The notes below the pieces were generated by a model. That model was not told the DNA's origin. It saw only the letters and a list, made by a program, of their open reading frames with translations, and did no database searches. DNA of 64,000 bases from CAZPXZ01 sp965221505 (GTDB taxonomy: Bacteria; Pseudomonadota; Alphaproteobacteria; Rhodobacterales; CAZPXZ01), in the NCBI GenBank assembly GCA_965221505.1, contig CBDCSI010000002.1:1240001-1304000 (forward strand). Direction: 5' to 3'. Both the position numbers and the translations under genes were made by a program. Of this stretch, positions 19,700-29,449 are shown one piece after another (the first letter of the stretch is position 1; each line of letters begins with the position of its first letter).

Positions 19700-20161
19700 T
19701 TACTCCAGAATACTCAAACTGTAGTTGCCGCCTGTGAGATCAAAGCCAAGTCGTTTCATGAGACGGTCAGTTCGCGCCATTTCAGCGCCAGTGGTAACGT
19801 TGACGTAGATGCTCACAATGTCGCGTCGCTTGGCCCATCGCTTGACAGCGTGCAGGAGTTTGATTGCCGCGATAGAGCCTCGGTATTCGGGAACGACGTA
19901 GAATAGAACCACAGTCAGAGAAATTGCCGGCGAAAAGTAGTGCCTGCCGGCAGAAGCGTATAGTGCCCCGACCAAACGATCGCCCGATTTGGCGTGCAGG
20001 AGACAATGAGACTTCGCATTGGAGAGGGCCCTAATAAGAGCCCGCCGGACCAATTCCTCATCGTAAGGAAGGCGCGAAAACACGCTCTCCGCATGAGCGC
20101 GACGTACGAGAGCCACCGCATCCGGTACGTCGCTCGCTCGTGTAAGGCACACATTCACCAT
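19700..20161 (-). CDS. GNAT-family N-acetyltransferase
   Basis: A 153-residue protein with the single-domain GNAT layout: N-terminal TRASDVPDAVALV, the acetyl-CoA binding region around LFYVVPEYRGSIAAIKLLH (the R-G-S/x-x-x loop and helix), and a C-terminal MKRLGFDLTGGNYSL. It transfers an acetyl group from acetyl-CoA to an unknown amine. The ATG at 20161 is used; a TTG at 20176 would add five residues. It sits alone between two decayed transposases, so it is probably cargo or a bystander, and the substrate is unknown. Confidence 0.72.
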   Translation of the reverse strand: MVNVCLTRASDVPDAVALVRRAHAESVFSRLPYDEELVRRALIRALSNAKSHCLLHAKSGDRLVGALYASAGRHYFSPAISLTVVLFYVVPEYRGSIAAIKLLHAVKRWAKRRDIVSIYVNVTTGAEMARTDRLMKRLGFDLTGGNYSLSILE

Positions 20162-20179
20162 CTTTCCGACTGTCAATGC

Positions 20180-21600
20180 GAAGTCGGGTAATGTATCTCG
20201 CGTTTCAACGGACCAAACCCACTACGGACGGACGGATGCCACAATTGCGTGCCGTTGTCAAGGGCGAGGGCGATCCGGAGACCGCCGGTCCGACTGCCAA
20301 TTTCGGCCGCGAATGGCCGAATCGCAGACCCCGCCCCAAGCGCGATTCTGGGCCGTCGGCCGCGTTTCCGGCGAAGCATCGGCCTCCAAGCGCGGTTCTC
20401 GGGCCCGTATCGGGATATTGTGGAACGTGCATGCCAGAGCGGACCGACGGAGCCCGCGATCGGGCGGTTGGAGCCGACGCGATGCCTTGGTCCGCTCTTG
20501 AGACGGTTCTGCCGACACGTTTCGCGACGTAGATGCGGGGTGTGGCGGAGACTGGACTGCAGGATCGAACCGCTTGATCGCCTTTCCCAACATGTCGGCT
20601 CCGCCCGGCATAGGGGGAGAGGGGTAGACTTCACCACCTGCGACGCCGGAGCACACGACATGGACCGGAATAGCGGCCCGGATGCGCTTGCCGTTCCCAC
20701 TGTCGAGATCGGCTTTCTGCAGCGCCAGTGCGCCGCCAGCCGGTCGGCGCTGTTGGTCACGACGATGGGCCCCGTCAGTCAGAGTTGTCGCCGATGTGCC
20801 TACGTAGATTGCTCCCCCGGCAATCCCCTTCTTCGGGCCATCATGGATCCACACCCCGCGGTCGCACTACCGGTGCTCGAACTTCGGCAGCTCCAGGGTC
20901 GACATGGCCGCCGGCCCCTTCCGGCCGGCCCGGTAGTCGCCCGGCGCCGAGAAGAGTGATCTCTAGCGCGCGTACGATATGCTGGTGCGCAGCTAGACTC
21001 GGGCATCAGGCCTCTCCCACACGAAACCCGTTCGAATCATTCCACCGGAGCGCGACATCGCGAACGATCCTCTTCCCCGTAATGGCACCGTCCTCGACGG
21101 AGAGCACGCCCCTTCGCCAATTGCCTCATCGTCCTCCGGGACCCTGTCAATCCACACTGCCTCCCCGCCGCCTTCCGGAGGGTCGAACTCGCGAAGCGCC
21201 AAGGCTCGCCAGTCCCTCTACACCGACCTCTGCACGAGCTTGACTACGCTCGGCTCGTTCTGGGAACAACGCCGACACCGACCGCGCCAAGGCGAGGAAA
21301 CTATGATGACCTACGATAATGTGAGGCCAAGTCGCCCTTGCGTGCAGCGTGGAATCCGGTATGACTGTACCCACGCCGGCAACGACCGTAACCAGAACGG
21401 TAGACTGATGTCCAATACGGGAAAGGCAGCTTTCACACAGCCATAGTTGTCTCGTGATGCTGATCGGTGTAGACCGGGGGCATGCGAGTTGGTCTTCATC
21501 AGTTCTCGGCCAATACGATTCGATGGGTGCGAGAGGCTGCGGGTTCGCCGGGCGCGACCCGTCATTCTGTTGTGCGCGGCCTTTGCTAGAGGGAAGGGTG
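20180..21600. other. Intergenic, decayed region without a supported gene
   Basis: About 1.4 kb between the acetyltransferase and the second transposase remnant. Overlapping open frames occur on both strands (a by-product of GC richness) but none shows a recognisable domain, ribosome site or consistent coding pattern. It probably holds remains of older insertions. Confidence 0.45.
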
Positions 21601-22855
21601 GCGGACCGGCACGGGAGAGCTTGCGCTGGGTTCGGCGCGCAAGGCTCTGCCGCGTCTGGCGACGAGTCTGGGCGTGGAGTTGCCGGCCCCGCAGCAGGCG
21701 GCGTTTGTGCCGCGGTCGGGGTCGGCTCCGGTGTCGCCGGTTGCGGACTTTCGGGAGCGTTGCCGTCTCGAGACGCTGGGCGACGTGTGGCTGGATCCGG
21801 TGTCGGACCGGGAGGAACGACGGGTGTGGGAGGCGACGGTGGGCGCGCATCACCCGCTGGGCTGGTCGCGGGCGCCGGGAGCGCAGATGCGGTACTGGGT
21901 GCGCAGCTCGCGTCATCCGGTTCTGGGAGCGATCGGGTTCTCGGCGGCGAGTTGGCATCAGAAGGCGCGCGACGACCGGATCGGTTGGTCGCCGGATGCG
22001 CGTGCGGCGAATCTGGGCCGGGTGGTGTGCAACCATCGGTTCTTGCTGCTGCCGGGGGTGCGCGTGCACGGTCTGGCGTCGCGGGTCTTGCGCTTGGCGG
22101 AGGAGCGGCTCTCGGGGGATTGGGAGACTGCGTATCGGGTTGCGCCGGTCCTGGCCTACACCTACGTCGGACCGGGCCGTTCGGGCGTCAGCTACGCGGC
22201 GGCCGGTTGGATGCGGTGCGAGGGGAAGACCAGCGGCCGGCCGCCGGGCCGAACGGAAGCTGGGGAGCGCCGCGCCGTATGGATGCGGCCGCTTGCCCCG
22301 GACTGGCGTCCGCAGTTGTGTACACCGCCGCCGCGTCGGCTGCAGATGCCCAAGCCCTTGCACCTGCCGGAGAAGGCGGACGAAGCGGAACGGGAGTATG
22401 CTCGGGGCAGCCACCCCGACGGGCGGGTGCGGGATCGGATCGTTCGCATGGGCCGGGCCTGGCTGAGCCGCCTGGGCACGAACGTCCCGGCGCAGTTTCC
22501 GCGCGACGCGGACCGAAAGGCGGCCTATCGACTGTTGTCCAACGAAGCGGTGAAGATGGAGCACGTTCTCTCATCCCATCATGCGGCGACGGTGGAGCGC
22601 TGTGCCGCGGAGCGCGTGGTTCTGGCGGTTCAAGACACCACGGCGCTGAACTACGGCGGTCTCGCGAAGACCGAGGGTCTGGTGCCCTTGGGCGACGGAG
22701 GCTCCGGGAGCGACGGGCTCGTGGCGCATTTCGGGCTCGCGGCCCGCTCGACTGCCGCCGGACTGGATGCCCGACATCAAGACTTTCCCGGTCGACCTCG
22801 CCCGGCTCGCCGGCTTCCGTCCTACCAAGTTCCAAGTCCGACTGTTGTTGAGAGA
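21600..22855 (+). pseudogene. DruA (DUF4338)-IS4-type transposase, internally damaged, copy 2
   Basis: A continuous frame from about 21600 (ALGSARKALPRLATSLGVEL) to 22894 carries a DruA/DUF4338 region (MRYWVRSSRHPVLGAIGFSA, IGWSPDARAANL, VCNHRFLLLPGVRVHGLAS). Next comes an IS4/Tn5-type transposase part (AQFPRDADRKAAYRLLSNE, VLAVQDTTALNYGG). After FGLA at about 22740 the frame departs from the family. A C-terminal-like tail (FPVDLARLAGFRPTKFQ) appears in another frame at about 22780-22840. The end of the transposase is therefore deleted or frameshifted and the element is probably dead. It lies immediately upstream of the secretion genes. Confidence 0.75.
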
Positions 22856-22944
22856 TTGAGGAGGAAATCATGTGACGAGTCAAGACTCCAGTGACGAATC
22901 AACAGTGGGGTAATGCAAAGGAAGGCAGGAGCCCGCGACGCGGA

Positions 22945-25080
22945 ATGGCTGAGCGACCAAATTCCCCAAATCCGGCGCTGCAGAGCATGCGGTGTCTCGG
23001 CATCGTGTCCGCCATGCACGATCTGCCGGTTGATCCCGCAAAACTCGCGCTTGAATTCGCCCCGGAAGGTGAAGTCAACCTCGAAGACCTGAATCGTGCC
23101 GCTCGGGCGATGAAATTCCGATCCCGGATCGTGGACGTTGACCCGGGGCGGTTCGATCACATGGCCTTGCCGGCAATTCTGGAAGGGAAGGACGGTAGTC
23201 ACCTAGTTCTGGCCAAAGTGGAAAACGGGCAGGCGGTCTTGATGGTGCCAGACAGCAAACCGGAAACGGTGCCTGTAGAGGAACTTCGGGATCGCATTAC
23301 GGGTCGTGCGTTGCTGGTAACGCGTCGCGACACGGTTGCGGACGGTAGCCGGACCTTCGGTTTCACCTGGTTCATTCCGGTATTCGTTAAATACCGTTGG
23401 CTGTTCGCCCAGATGCTGTTGCTTTCCTTCTTTCTGCAACTCTTCGGCTTGGCCGCTCCCCTGGCATTCCAGGTAGTGATTGACAAGGTGCTGGTGCATC
23501 GAGGTCTGACCACACTGGATGTGGTGGTGTTCTTTCTGTTCGTGATCGCGGTCTTCGACCCGCTCATGGGCTGGCTACGTGCCTTCCTCCTTTCCCATAC
23601 GGCGTGTCGGGTCGACGCGGAGCTCGGAACACGGCTGTTCGGTCATTTGACTGCCCTCCCGATGAGCTACTTCGAGGCCCGCCCCACAGGCCAGACAGCG
23701 GCGCGGGTGCGTGAACTGGAGACAATTCGCTCGTTTCTGACTGGTTCGGCGCTCACGGTACCGCTCGACGTGTTTTTTGCTATCGTGTTCGTTGCCGTGA
23801 TGTACCATTTCTCGCCCCGCCTGACCTTGATCGTACTGGGATCGCTACCGTTCTACGTGCTGTTGTCGCTCGCGATAGCGCCGGTATTGCGTCGCCGGGT
23901 CGAAGACCGATTTCAAAAGGGCGCGGCCAACCACGCTTTTCTCGTAGAGGTGACGACTGGCATTGAGACCGTGAAATCCTTGGCGGTCGAGCCGCAAATT
24001 CGCCGGCGCTGGGAGAACCAGCTGGCGGCGTACGTACAAGCGTCTTTCGGCGCAGCCAGGCTGTCGGCCCTCGGCAGCCAGGGTATTACCCTAATTCGTT
24101 CGGTTACTGTGGCGATCGTACTCTGGTTCGGGGCACACGCCGTGATTGACGGCGAGATGACCGTCGGAATGCTGGTCGCGTTCAACATGCTCTCCGGCCA
24201 ACTTACCCAGCCGGTGGTCCGGTTGGCGCACCTTTGGCAAGACTTTCAGCAGTTCCGTGTCGCAATGGAAAAATTGGGCGACATTCTGAACCAGAAGGCG
24301 GAACCCCGCGTTTCCCCCGCCCGTCAATCGTTGCCGAAACTGCAAGGCAACATTCGACTGGAGGACGTTTCTTTTCGTTACGGCACGGAGGAGCGCGAGG
24401 TTTTGCAGGACGTGACTATCGAGTTCGAAGCGGGACAAACCGTAGGAATTGTCGGCCGCTCGGGATCCGGCAAGTCGACGCTCCTGAGGCTCGTTCAGCG
24501 CCTGGAGTCGCCGTCTCGAGGTCGAATCCTGATCGACGGCGTGGACCTTGCCATGATGGATCCTGCCTTGTTGCGTCGGCAGATCGGAGCGGTACTTCAG
24601 GAAAACTTTTTGTTCAATCGAACCGTTCGGGAGAACATAGCGTTTTCGATGCCGAATATGCCGCTTGGGCGGATCATGCAAGCGGCCCGGCTTGCCGGTG
24701 CCCACGAGTTCATCCTCGATCTTCGTAAGAACTACGATACCGTGCTGAGCGAGCGAGGGACCTCGATTTCCGGGGGCCAGCGGCAGCGAATAGCCATTGC
24801 CCGCACTATTGCCACAGATCCGCGCATCCTCCTCCTCGACGAAGCGACCAGCTCTCTCGACTACGAGTCCGAACAGTTGGTGCAGAGTCACCTGGACAGA
24901 TTCTGCAAGGGGCGCACGGTATTCGTTGTGGCACATCGGCTGACGACTCTTCGGAACGCCGATCGGATCGTGGTATTGGATCGCGGCCGGTTTGTCGAGG
25001 ACGGCAGTCATGACGACCTTCTGAAGGTTGGCGGCATATACGCTTCGCTGCACCGCAAGCAGATGCAGCAGTCAAAATGA
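22945..25080 (+). CDS. Type I secretion ABC exporter with C39-like domain (HlyB type)
   Basis: 711 residues from the ATG at 22945 (a GTG at 22891 is possible but has no ribosome site; 711 fits the HlyB family). The N-terminal 125 residues are a C39-peptidase-like domain without the catalytic Cys, as in RTX exporters. Next is a six-helix membrane domain, then an ATPase domain with Walker A GRSGSGKST, signature SGGQRQR, Walker B ILLLDEAT and an H-loop (VAHRLTT). It drives ATP-dependent export of an unfolded RTX substrate through an inner-membrane complex. The giant RTX protein at 5.6-16.9 kb is the evident candidate. It overlaps the next gene by ATGA, indicating translational coupling. No TolC gene is in the window. 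Confidence 0.93.
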   Translation: MAERPNSPNPALQSMRCLGIVSAMHDLPVDPAKLALEFAPEGEVNLEDLNRAARAMKFRSRIVDVDPGRFDHMALPAILEGKDGSHLVLAKVENGQAVLMVPDSKPETVPVEELRDRITGRALLVTRRDTVADGSRTFGFTWFIPVFVKYRWLFAQMLLLSFFLQLFGLAAPLAFQVVIDKVLVHRGLTTLDVVVFFLFVIAVFDPLMGWLRAFLLSHTACRVDAELGTRLFGHLTALPMSYFEARPTGQTAARVRELETIRSFLTGSALTVPLDVFFAIVFVAVMYHFSPRLTLIVLGSLPFYVLLSLAIAPVLRRRVEDRFQKGAANHAFLVEVTTGIETVKSLAVEPQIRRRWENQLAAYVQASFGAARLSALGSQGITLIRSVTVAIVLWFGAHAVIDGEMTVGMLVAFNMLSGQLTQPVVRLAHLWQDFQQFRVAMEKLGDILNQKAEPRVSPARQSLPKLQGNIRLEDVSFRYGTEEREVLQDVTIEFEAGQTVGIVGRSGSGKSTLLRLVQRLESPSRGRILIDGVDLAMMDPALLRRQIGAVLQENFLFNRTVRENIAFSMPNMPLGRIMQAARLAGAHEFILDLRKNYDTVLSERGTSISGGQRQRIAIARTIATDPRILLLDEATSSLDYESEQLVQSHLDRFCKGRTVFVVAHRLTTLRNADRIVVLDRGRFVEDGSHDDLLKVGGIYASLHRKQMQQSK

Positions 25081-26462
25081 GACGGGCCTGGTCCGTCTTT
25101 AGGGCGGCATGGAGAGAAGAAAGGCGGCGCCCTCGCATACGGCGGAATCGGGACCAGCTCGATTTCCTGCCTGCCACAGTGGAACTCCTGGAACGTCCCG
25201 CCTCCCCGGCCGCACGCTGGCTCGCAGTGGCGATACCGGCCCTGTTCGCCATCGCGTTGCTTTGGGCATGGATCGGAAAGACCGACACCGTGGCCGTCGC
25301 GCAGGGTCGGATCGTCCCGATTGGCGGAGTGCAAATCGTTCAGCCTCTGGAAATCGGCGTCGTACGGGCGATTCACGTACAGGAAGGCCAGCGGGTGGCC
25401 AAGGGGGCGGTGCTGATCGAACTGGATCAGACGGAATCGGCGGCCGATCATGCGCGGCTGGCAGGCGATCTTCTCGCCGTACGGCTGGACATGGCCCGCC
25501 TCGAGGCCATGACAAGCGAACAGGCGGATTCCACGGTATCGCTTCTGATCCCCGATGGAGCCAACGGAGCGACGATAAGGGCGGCGAAGGCTCAACTGGC
25601 GGCAGAGATCGTCGAACACCGTCAGGAGCTCGCCGAACTGGATGCGACGATCGCGCGTCAGGAGGCCGAGCAGAACACGGCACAGGCACGGATCTCGTCG
25701 TACGAAGCCATGATTCCGCTCGTGCGAGAGAGAGTTGACGCAATTGCGGCGTTGGTCGCCGAAAACTACGAGGCCCGGATGACCCTTGTCGAGTTGACCG
25801 AACGCTTGGTTACGGAGGAGCACGGACTCCTGGTGGAACAGGGAAAGCTGGCCGAACTGGAACGATCCGTAGAGGTGTTGCGGAGCCGCCGGGCGCATAC
25901 CGTTGCGGCGTACGAAGCGCGGATCGCGAGAGAACTGTCGGATGCGATTCGGAACGAAGCGCGGCTGGCGAAAGAACTTGCCAAGGCCCGACAGCGTTTG
26001 CGCGCGCGCGTCCTGCGCGCTCCCGTTGACGGTATCGTGCAGCAACTCGCCGTGCGAACCGTTGGCGGTGTCGTACGACCGGCAGAACCGGTGATATCGA
26101 TCGTTCCCTCCGACGCATCGCTGCGCGTCGAGGCGATGCTCCCCAACAAGGACATAGGATTCGTTCACGAGGGACAGGCCGTCGAGATCAAGGTCGAGAG
26201 CTTCCCGTTCACGCGCTACGGCTTGGTGCCCGGGCGTGTGGAACAGATATCCGCGGACGCAGTCGTGGACGAGGCGGCGGGGCTGGTCTTCCCGATTCGC
26301 ATCGCGCTGGAAGCCGAGACAATTCTGGTCGGCGACCGGGAGATACGCCTGGTTCCCGGCATGGCCGTCACGGCAGAGGTTCGAACGGGACAGCGCCGGC
26401 TGATGGAGTTCTTCCTCTCACCGTTCGTGAAGTATCGCGACGAAGCGCTGAGGGAACGATAG
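25077..26462 (+). CDS. HlyD-family membrane fusion protein of type I secretion
   Basis: 461 residues: a cytoplasmic N-terminus, one membrane helix (LAVAIPALFAIALLWAWI), a biotinyl-lipoyl half (GRIVPIGGVQIVQPLEIG), a long alpha-helical coiled-coil hairpin (about residues 120-320), then the second half and a beta-barrel (VLRAPVDGIVQQLAV; EVRTGQRRLMEFFLSP at the end). It would bridge the HlyB-type ATPase to an outer-membrane TolC channel. It starts on the ATGA overlap with the exporter gene. Confidence 0.92.
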   Translation: MRRAWSVFRAAWREERRRPRIRRNRDQLDFLPATVELLERPASPAARWLAVAIPALFAIALLWAWIGKTDTVAVAQGRIVPIGGVQIVQPLEIGVVRAIHVQEGQRVAKGAVLIELDQTESAADHARLAGDLLAVRLDMARLEAMTSEQADSTVSLLIPDGANGATIRAAKAQLAAEIVEHRQELAELDATIARQEAEQNTAQARISSYEAMIPLVRERVDAIAALVAENYEARMTLVELTERLVTEEHGLLVEQGKLAELERSVEVLRSRRAHTVAAYEARIARELSDAIRNEARLAKELAKARQRLRARVLRAPVDGIVQQLAVRTVGGVVRPAEPVISIVPSDASLRVEAMLPNKDIGFVHEGQAVEIKVESFPFTRYGLVPGRVEQISADAVVDEAAGLVFPIRIALEAETILVGDREIRLVPGMAVTAEVRTGQRRLMEFFLSPFVKYRDEALRER

Positions 26463-27243
26463 GGGGTTCGATCCGATCTGCACTTCATGACGGCGCCGAC
26501 CGAATGGGCCTTTCCGCTCGCCCTTTGCGTGAATCGGCGCCAGGTCAAACGAAGACTGCAAGAGCCCGACTTCGCTCCAGCTGGCTCACAGGTCGACGCC
26601 CCCCGCCACCGGTGTTCTCCGATACGACGTCAGGCGCCGACACCCGAGTCGACGTGAGCCGCGGAGAACTGGCCGAACCGCAGACCGGCCGCTCGACCAT
26701 GACGCGGACCCGCGAACGGCCTGACTCCCTGCGCGCGTTCCCGCGCACGCCTGTGGGTCGAACGAACGATGCGTGTCCCGGCGCGCTCGGTTTCCGGATC
26801 GCCGCTCCAAGCGCCGATACGTTGCAGCTTGGACGGACCGGCGAGACACTCTCATCGCCTTGCCCTAACCTCGCCTCACATCCTCGCGGCCACACGTGTG
26901 CAACCGGCGCGGACCGCCGCCTAACGCATCGGAAACGGGCCGCGATCGTCGCCACACGTCATTGCTACATCCGGGTGGTACAGGGGCGGAACGACAGATC
27001 CGGAGGCTTCTCGAATTGCCCTTGCCCCTTCCCGCTCCCGACTCGCATGGGTCGCCACCCATCCGATAACCTGGCACGCGACCGTGGAGCACCGATCCTC
27101 CGTCACCGAATTCCACCGACACGCCCGACGACCGGCTCTCGTCCCGGAAGATTGACACGCCTTCGGTTTCAGCCTACCGTTCGTCCCGTCGATCGGCGAA
27201 TTTCGCCCGGCACAGATCGCTTGATCACGTGGAGGAGACACGA
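26463..27243. other. 780-bp intergenic region
   Basis: No frame on either strand resembles a protein. It separates the secretion operon from the TRAP operon and should contain the terminator of the first and the promoter of the second, but no convincing hairpin or promoter was identified by eye. Confidence 0.4.
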
Positions 27244-27876
27244 GTGGCCGCACTCGAGAAATTGCTCCTGCCGATTTCGTACGTCAACACGTGGGTTCTT
27301 CGCATCGGTCGCCAGCTCGCCTGGATGGCGCTCGCGATCATGGTCTTCGTGATCTTCCTCCAGGTCGTCTTTCGGTACGGCCTGAACAACGCCCTGCCCT
27401 GGCCGGACGAACTTGCCCGATTCTTCATGCTCTGGATGACGGGGCTGGTCGCACCCTCGGCCTTTCGCTGGGGCGGCTTCGTCTCCATCGACCTGGTTCC
27501 GCGCAGCCTGCCCAGACGGCTGGGAATCCTCCTGAACCTGATCCTCGTCTGCCTCTGCCTCGCCGTTCTGGCGAACGCGGTTCCCTTCGGTCTGAAGCAC
27601 GTCCAGTCCGGCTGCCTGTTCAATTCCGCGACGCTGTACGTTCCGTTCACGCTGGAACTCGACTGGCTGAGCCCCTGCGGCACGAAGACCCTCGCCTGGG
27701 GCGGGTTCGAGTGGAACCGCGTCAAGCTGAGCTGGATGTTCCTGTCGATCCTCGTGTCGATATTCCTCCTCATCGCCGTGTCCGTCGAGCTCATTCTCCG
27801 TAATCTGATCCTGCTGCTGGACCCGGATGCGCCGCTCGCCGACGATCCGGACCGGATCCTGGCTTCCGCCGACTGA
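27244..27876 (+). CDS. TRAP transporter small permease (DctQ type)
   Basis: 210 residues with four predicted membrane segments (for example MALAIMVFVIFLQVVFRYG and LNLILVCLCLAVLANAVPFG) and the family's WPDELARFFMLWM. The start is GTG at 27244, set by GGAGGAG 6 bases upstream; another GTG at 27229 would lie upstream of that site. It pairs with the large permease, whose ATG overlaps this gene's stop (TGATG), and with the DctP-type binding protein downstream. The transporter takes up a carboxylate-type solute with sodium; the substrate is unknown. Confidence 0.9.
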   Translation: MAALEKLLLPISYVNTWVLRIGRQLAWMALAIMVFVIFLQVVFRYGLNNALPWPDELARFFMLWMTGLVAPSAFRWGGFVSIDLVPRSLPRRLGILLNLILVCLCLAVLANAVPFGLKHVQSGCLFNSATLYVPFTLELDWLSPCGTKTLAWGGFEWNRVKLSWMFLSILVSIFLLIAVSVELILRNLILLLDPDAPLADDPDRILASAD

Positions 27877-29366
27877 TGCTGGTCTGGTTTCTTCCGCTCT
27901 TCCTCCTGCTGCTTCTGGTCGGCATGCCCGTGTTCTTCGCGCTCCTCGCCGCGCCCGGAGCGTTGCTGTGGCTCGCAGGACAGGAGCGCGACCTCGCGAT
28001 CCTGTATCGCAACGTCTATTCGGGCATGGACAGCTTTCCGCTGATGGCGCTTCCGTTCTTCATGCTGGCCGGGGAGTTGATGAACCGAGGCGGCATCACC
28101 ATCCGGCTGGTGGAATTCAGCCAGGCGCTCATGGGACATCTCCGGGGCGGGCTGGCGCACGTAAACATCCTCTCCTCCATTCTGTTCGCCGGCCTCAGCG
28201 GATCGGCAGTCGCGGACACCTCGGCTCTCGGCTCCACCCTGATCCCGGCGATGGAGAAAAACGGCTATTCCCGCCGCTTCGCCGCCGCCATCACCGCCGC
28301 GTCGTCGGTGATCGGCCCGATCATTCCGCCCTCCGGCATCATGATCATCTACGCCTACGTCATGGGGGAGAGCGTCGCGGCTTTGTTTCTTGCCGGAATC
28401 GTCCCGGGCATCCTCGTCGGCGTCGGCCTCATGTGCATGGTCCGCCTACTCGCCAATCGCTACGAGCTCCCCAAGGCGGAACGCATCGTCAAGAAGGGAC
28501 AGGAGATCTCCCGAGCGGAATCTCTGACGTCCTTCGCGATCCTGCGCATCGACCTCGCCGCGCTGATGCTTGCGGCCTTCTCGCTCCTTCTCTCGCTGAC
28601 CGAAGCGTCCGTCTCGGCGGCGGGTCAGTGGCTCGCGTTCGCCGCCTTCCTGATCCCCGCGCACTTCTTCCTGATGTGGCTCCGCGGCCGGGTGAGCCGG
28701 GACTTTCGCCTGGTCTGCAAGCGAGCGGTGGTCCCGCTGCAGACCCCGATCATCATTCTCGGCGGCATTCTGCTCGGCGTCTTCACGCCGACCGAAGCGT
28801 CGGTAGTCGCGGTTCTCTACGCCTTGGTCATCAGCCTGTTTCTGCTCGACTTCATGAAGGTGCGGGATCTCCCGGCCATTTTCACCCGGTCCGCGCTCGC
28901 TTCCGCGACCGTCCTGTTGCTCGTCGGGGCCGCAGTGGCGTTCAAGACCGTGGTGAGCCTGAGCCACACGCCGGAGACCCTCGCCGCCTTCATCCTCGGA
29001 CTCTCCGAGGACCCGCTGGTGCTGCTGTTCCTGATCAACCTGCTGCTGTTCGCGGTCGGCATGTTTCTGGACGCGGGCCCGGCCATCATCATCCTCGGCC
29101 CCATCCTCGGCCCGATCTTCGTCGATATCGGCGTCCATCCGGTTCACTTCGCCATGATCATGTCGGTGAACCTGACGGTCGGTCTCGCGACCCCGCCCAT
29201 GGGACTCGTCCTCTTCGTGGCGTCGTCGGTCTCGGGGGAGAAGATGGAGAGCATCTCGCTGGCGATTCTTCCGTTCCTCCTGGTCGAGGTTCTGGTGATC
29301 TTTCTGATCACCTTCGTCCCGGAGATCTCCCTGACCATCCCGAGGCTTGCCGGATTCATACAGTAG
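27876..29366 (+). CDS. TRAP transporter large permease (DctM type)
   Basis: 496 residues, highly hydrophobic, about 13 membrane helices. Family motifs visible: FVLLLLVGMPVFFALL-type start, GLSGSAVADTSALG, PPSGIMIIYAYVMGES and NLTVGLATPPMGLVLF. A central hydrophilic loop and extra helices (residues 195-270) make it slightly longer than the 430-residue norm, as in several C4-type TRAP permeases. Translationally coupled to the small permease. Confidence 0.93.
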   Translation: MLVWFLPLFLLLLLVGMPVFFALLAAPGALLWLAGQERDLAILYRNVYSGMDSFPLMALPFFMLAGELMNRGGITIRLVEFSQALMGHLRGGLAHVNILSSILFAGLSGSAVADTSALGSTLIPAMEKNGYSRRFAAAITAASSVIGPIIPPSGIMIIYAYVMGESVAALFLAGIVPGILVGVGLMCMVRLLANRYELPKAERIVKKGQEISRAESLTSFAILRIDLAALMLAAFSLLLSLTEASVSAAGQWLAFAAFLIPAHFFLMWLRGRVSRDFRLVCKRAVVPLQTPIIILGGILLGVFTPTEASVVAVLYALVISLFLLDFMKVRDLPAIFTRSALASATVLLLVGAAVAFKTVVSLSHTPETLAAFILGLSEDPLVLLFLINLLLFAVGMFLDAGPAIIILGPILGPIFVDIGVHPVHFAMIMSVNLTVGLATPPMGLVLFVASSVSGEKMESISLAILPFLLVEVLVIFLITFVPEISLTIPRLAGFIQ

Positions 29367-29449
29367 GTCTAGGCTGCCACACGCCAGATCGCGCGCACGC
29401 ACTCGGCCTGCCGCGACAACGGTTACATTGCAAGAAGAAGGAGAACGCA

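Noticed and set aside
20258..20854. Open frame of about 198 residues on the minus strand in the gap between transposase remnants
   Set aside because: No recognisable domain, no ribosome site, and codon use like non-coding GC-rich DNA; not called as a gene.
26504..27352. A 282-residue plus-strand frame upstream of the TRAP operon
   Set aside because: It overlaps the real TRAP small-permease start in another frame, and its proline/arginine-rich sequence resembles no protein.
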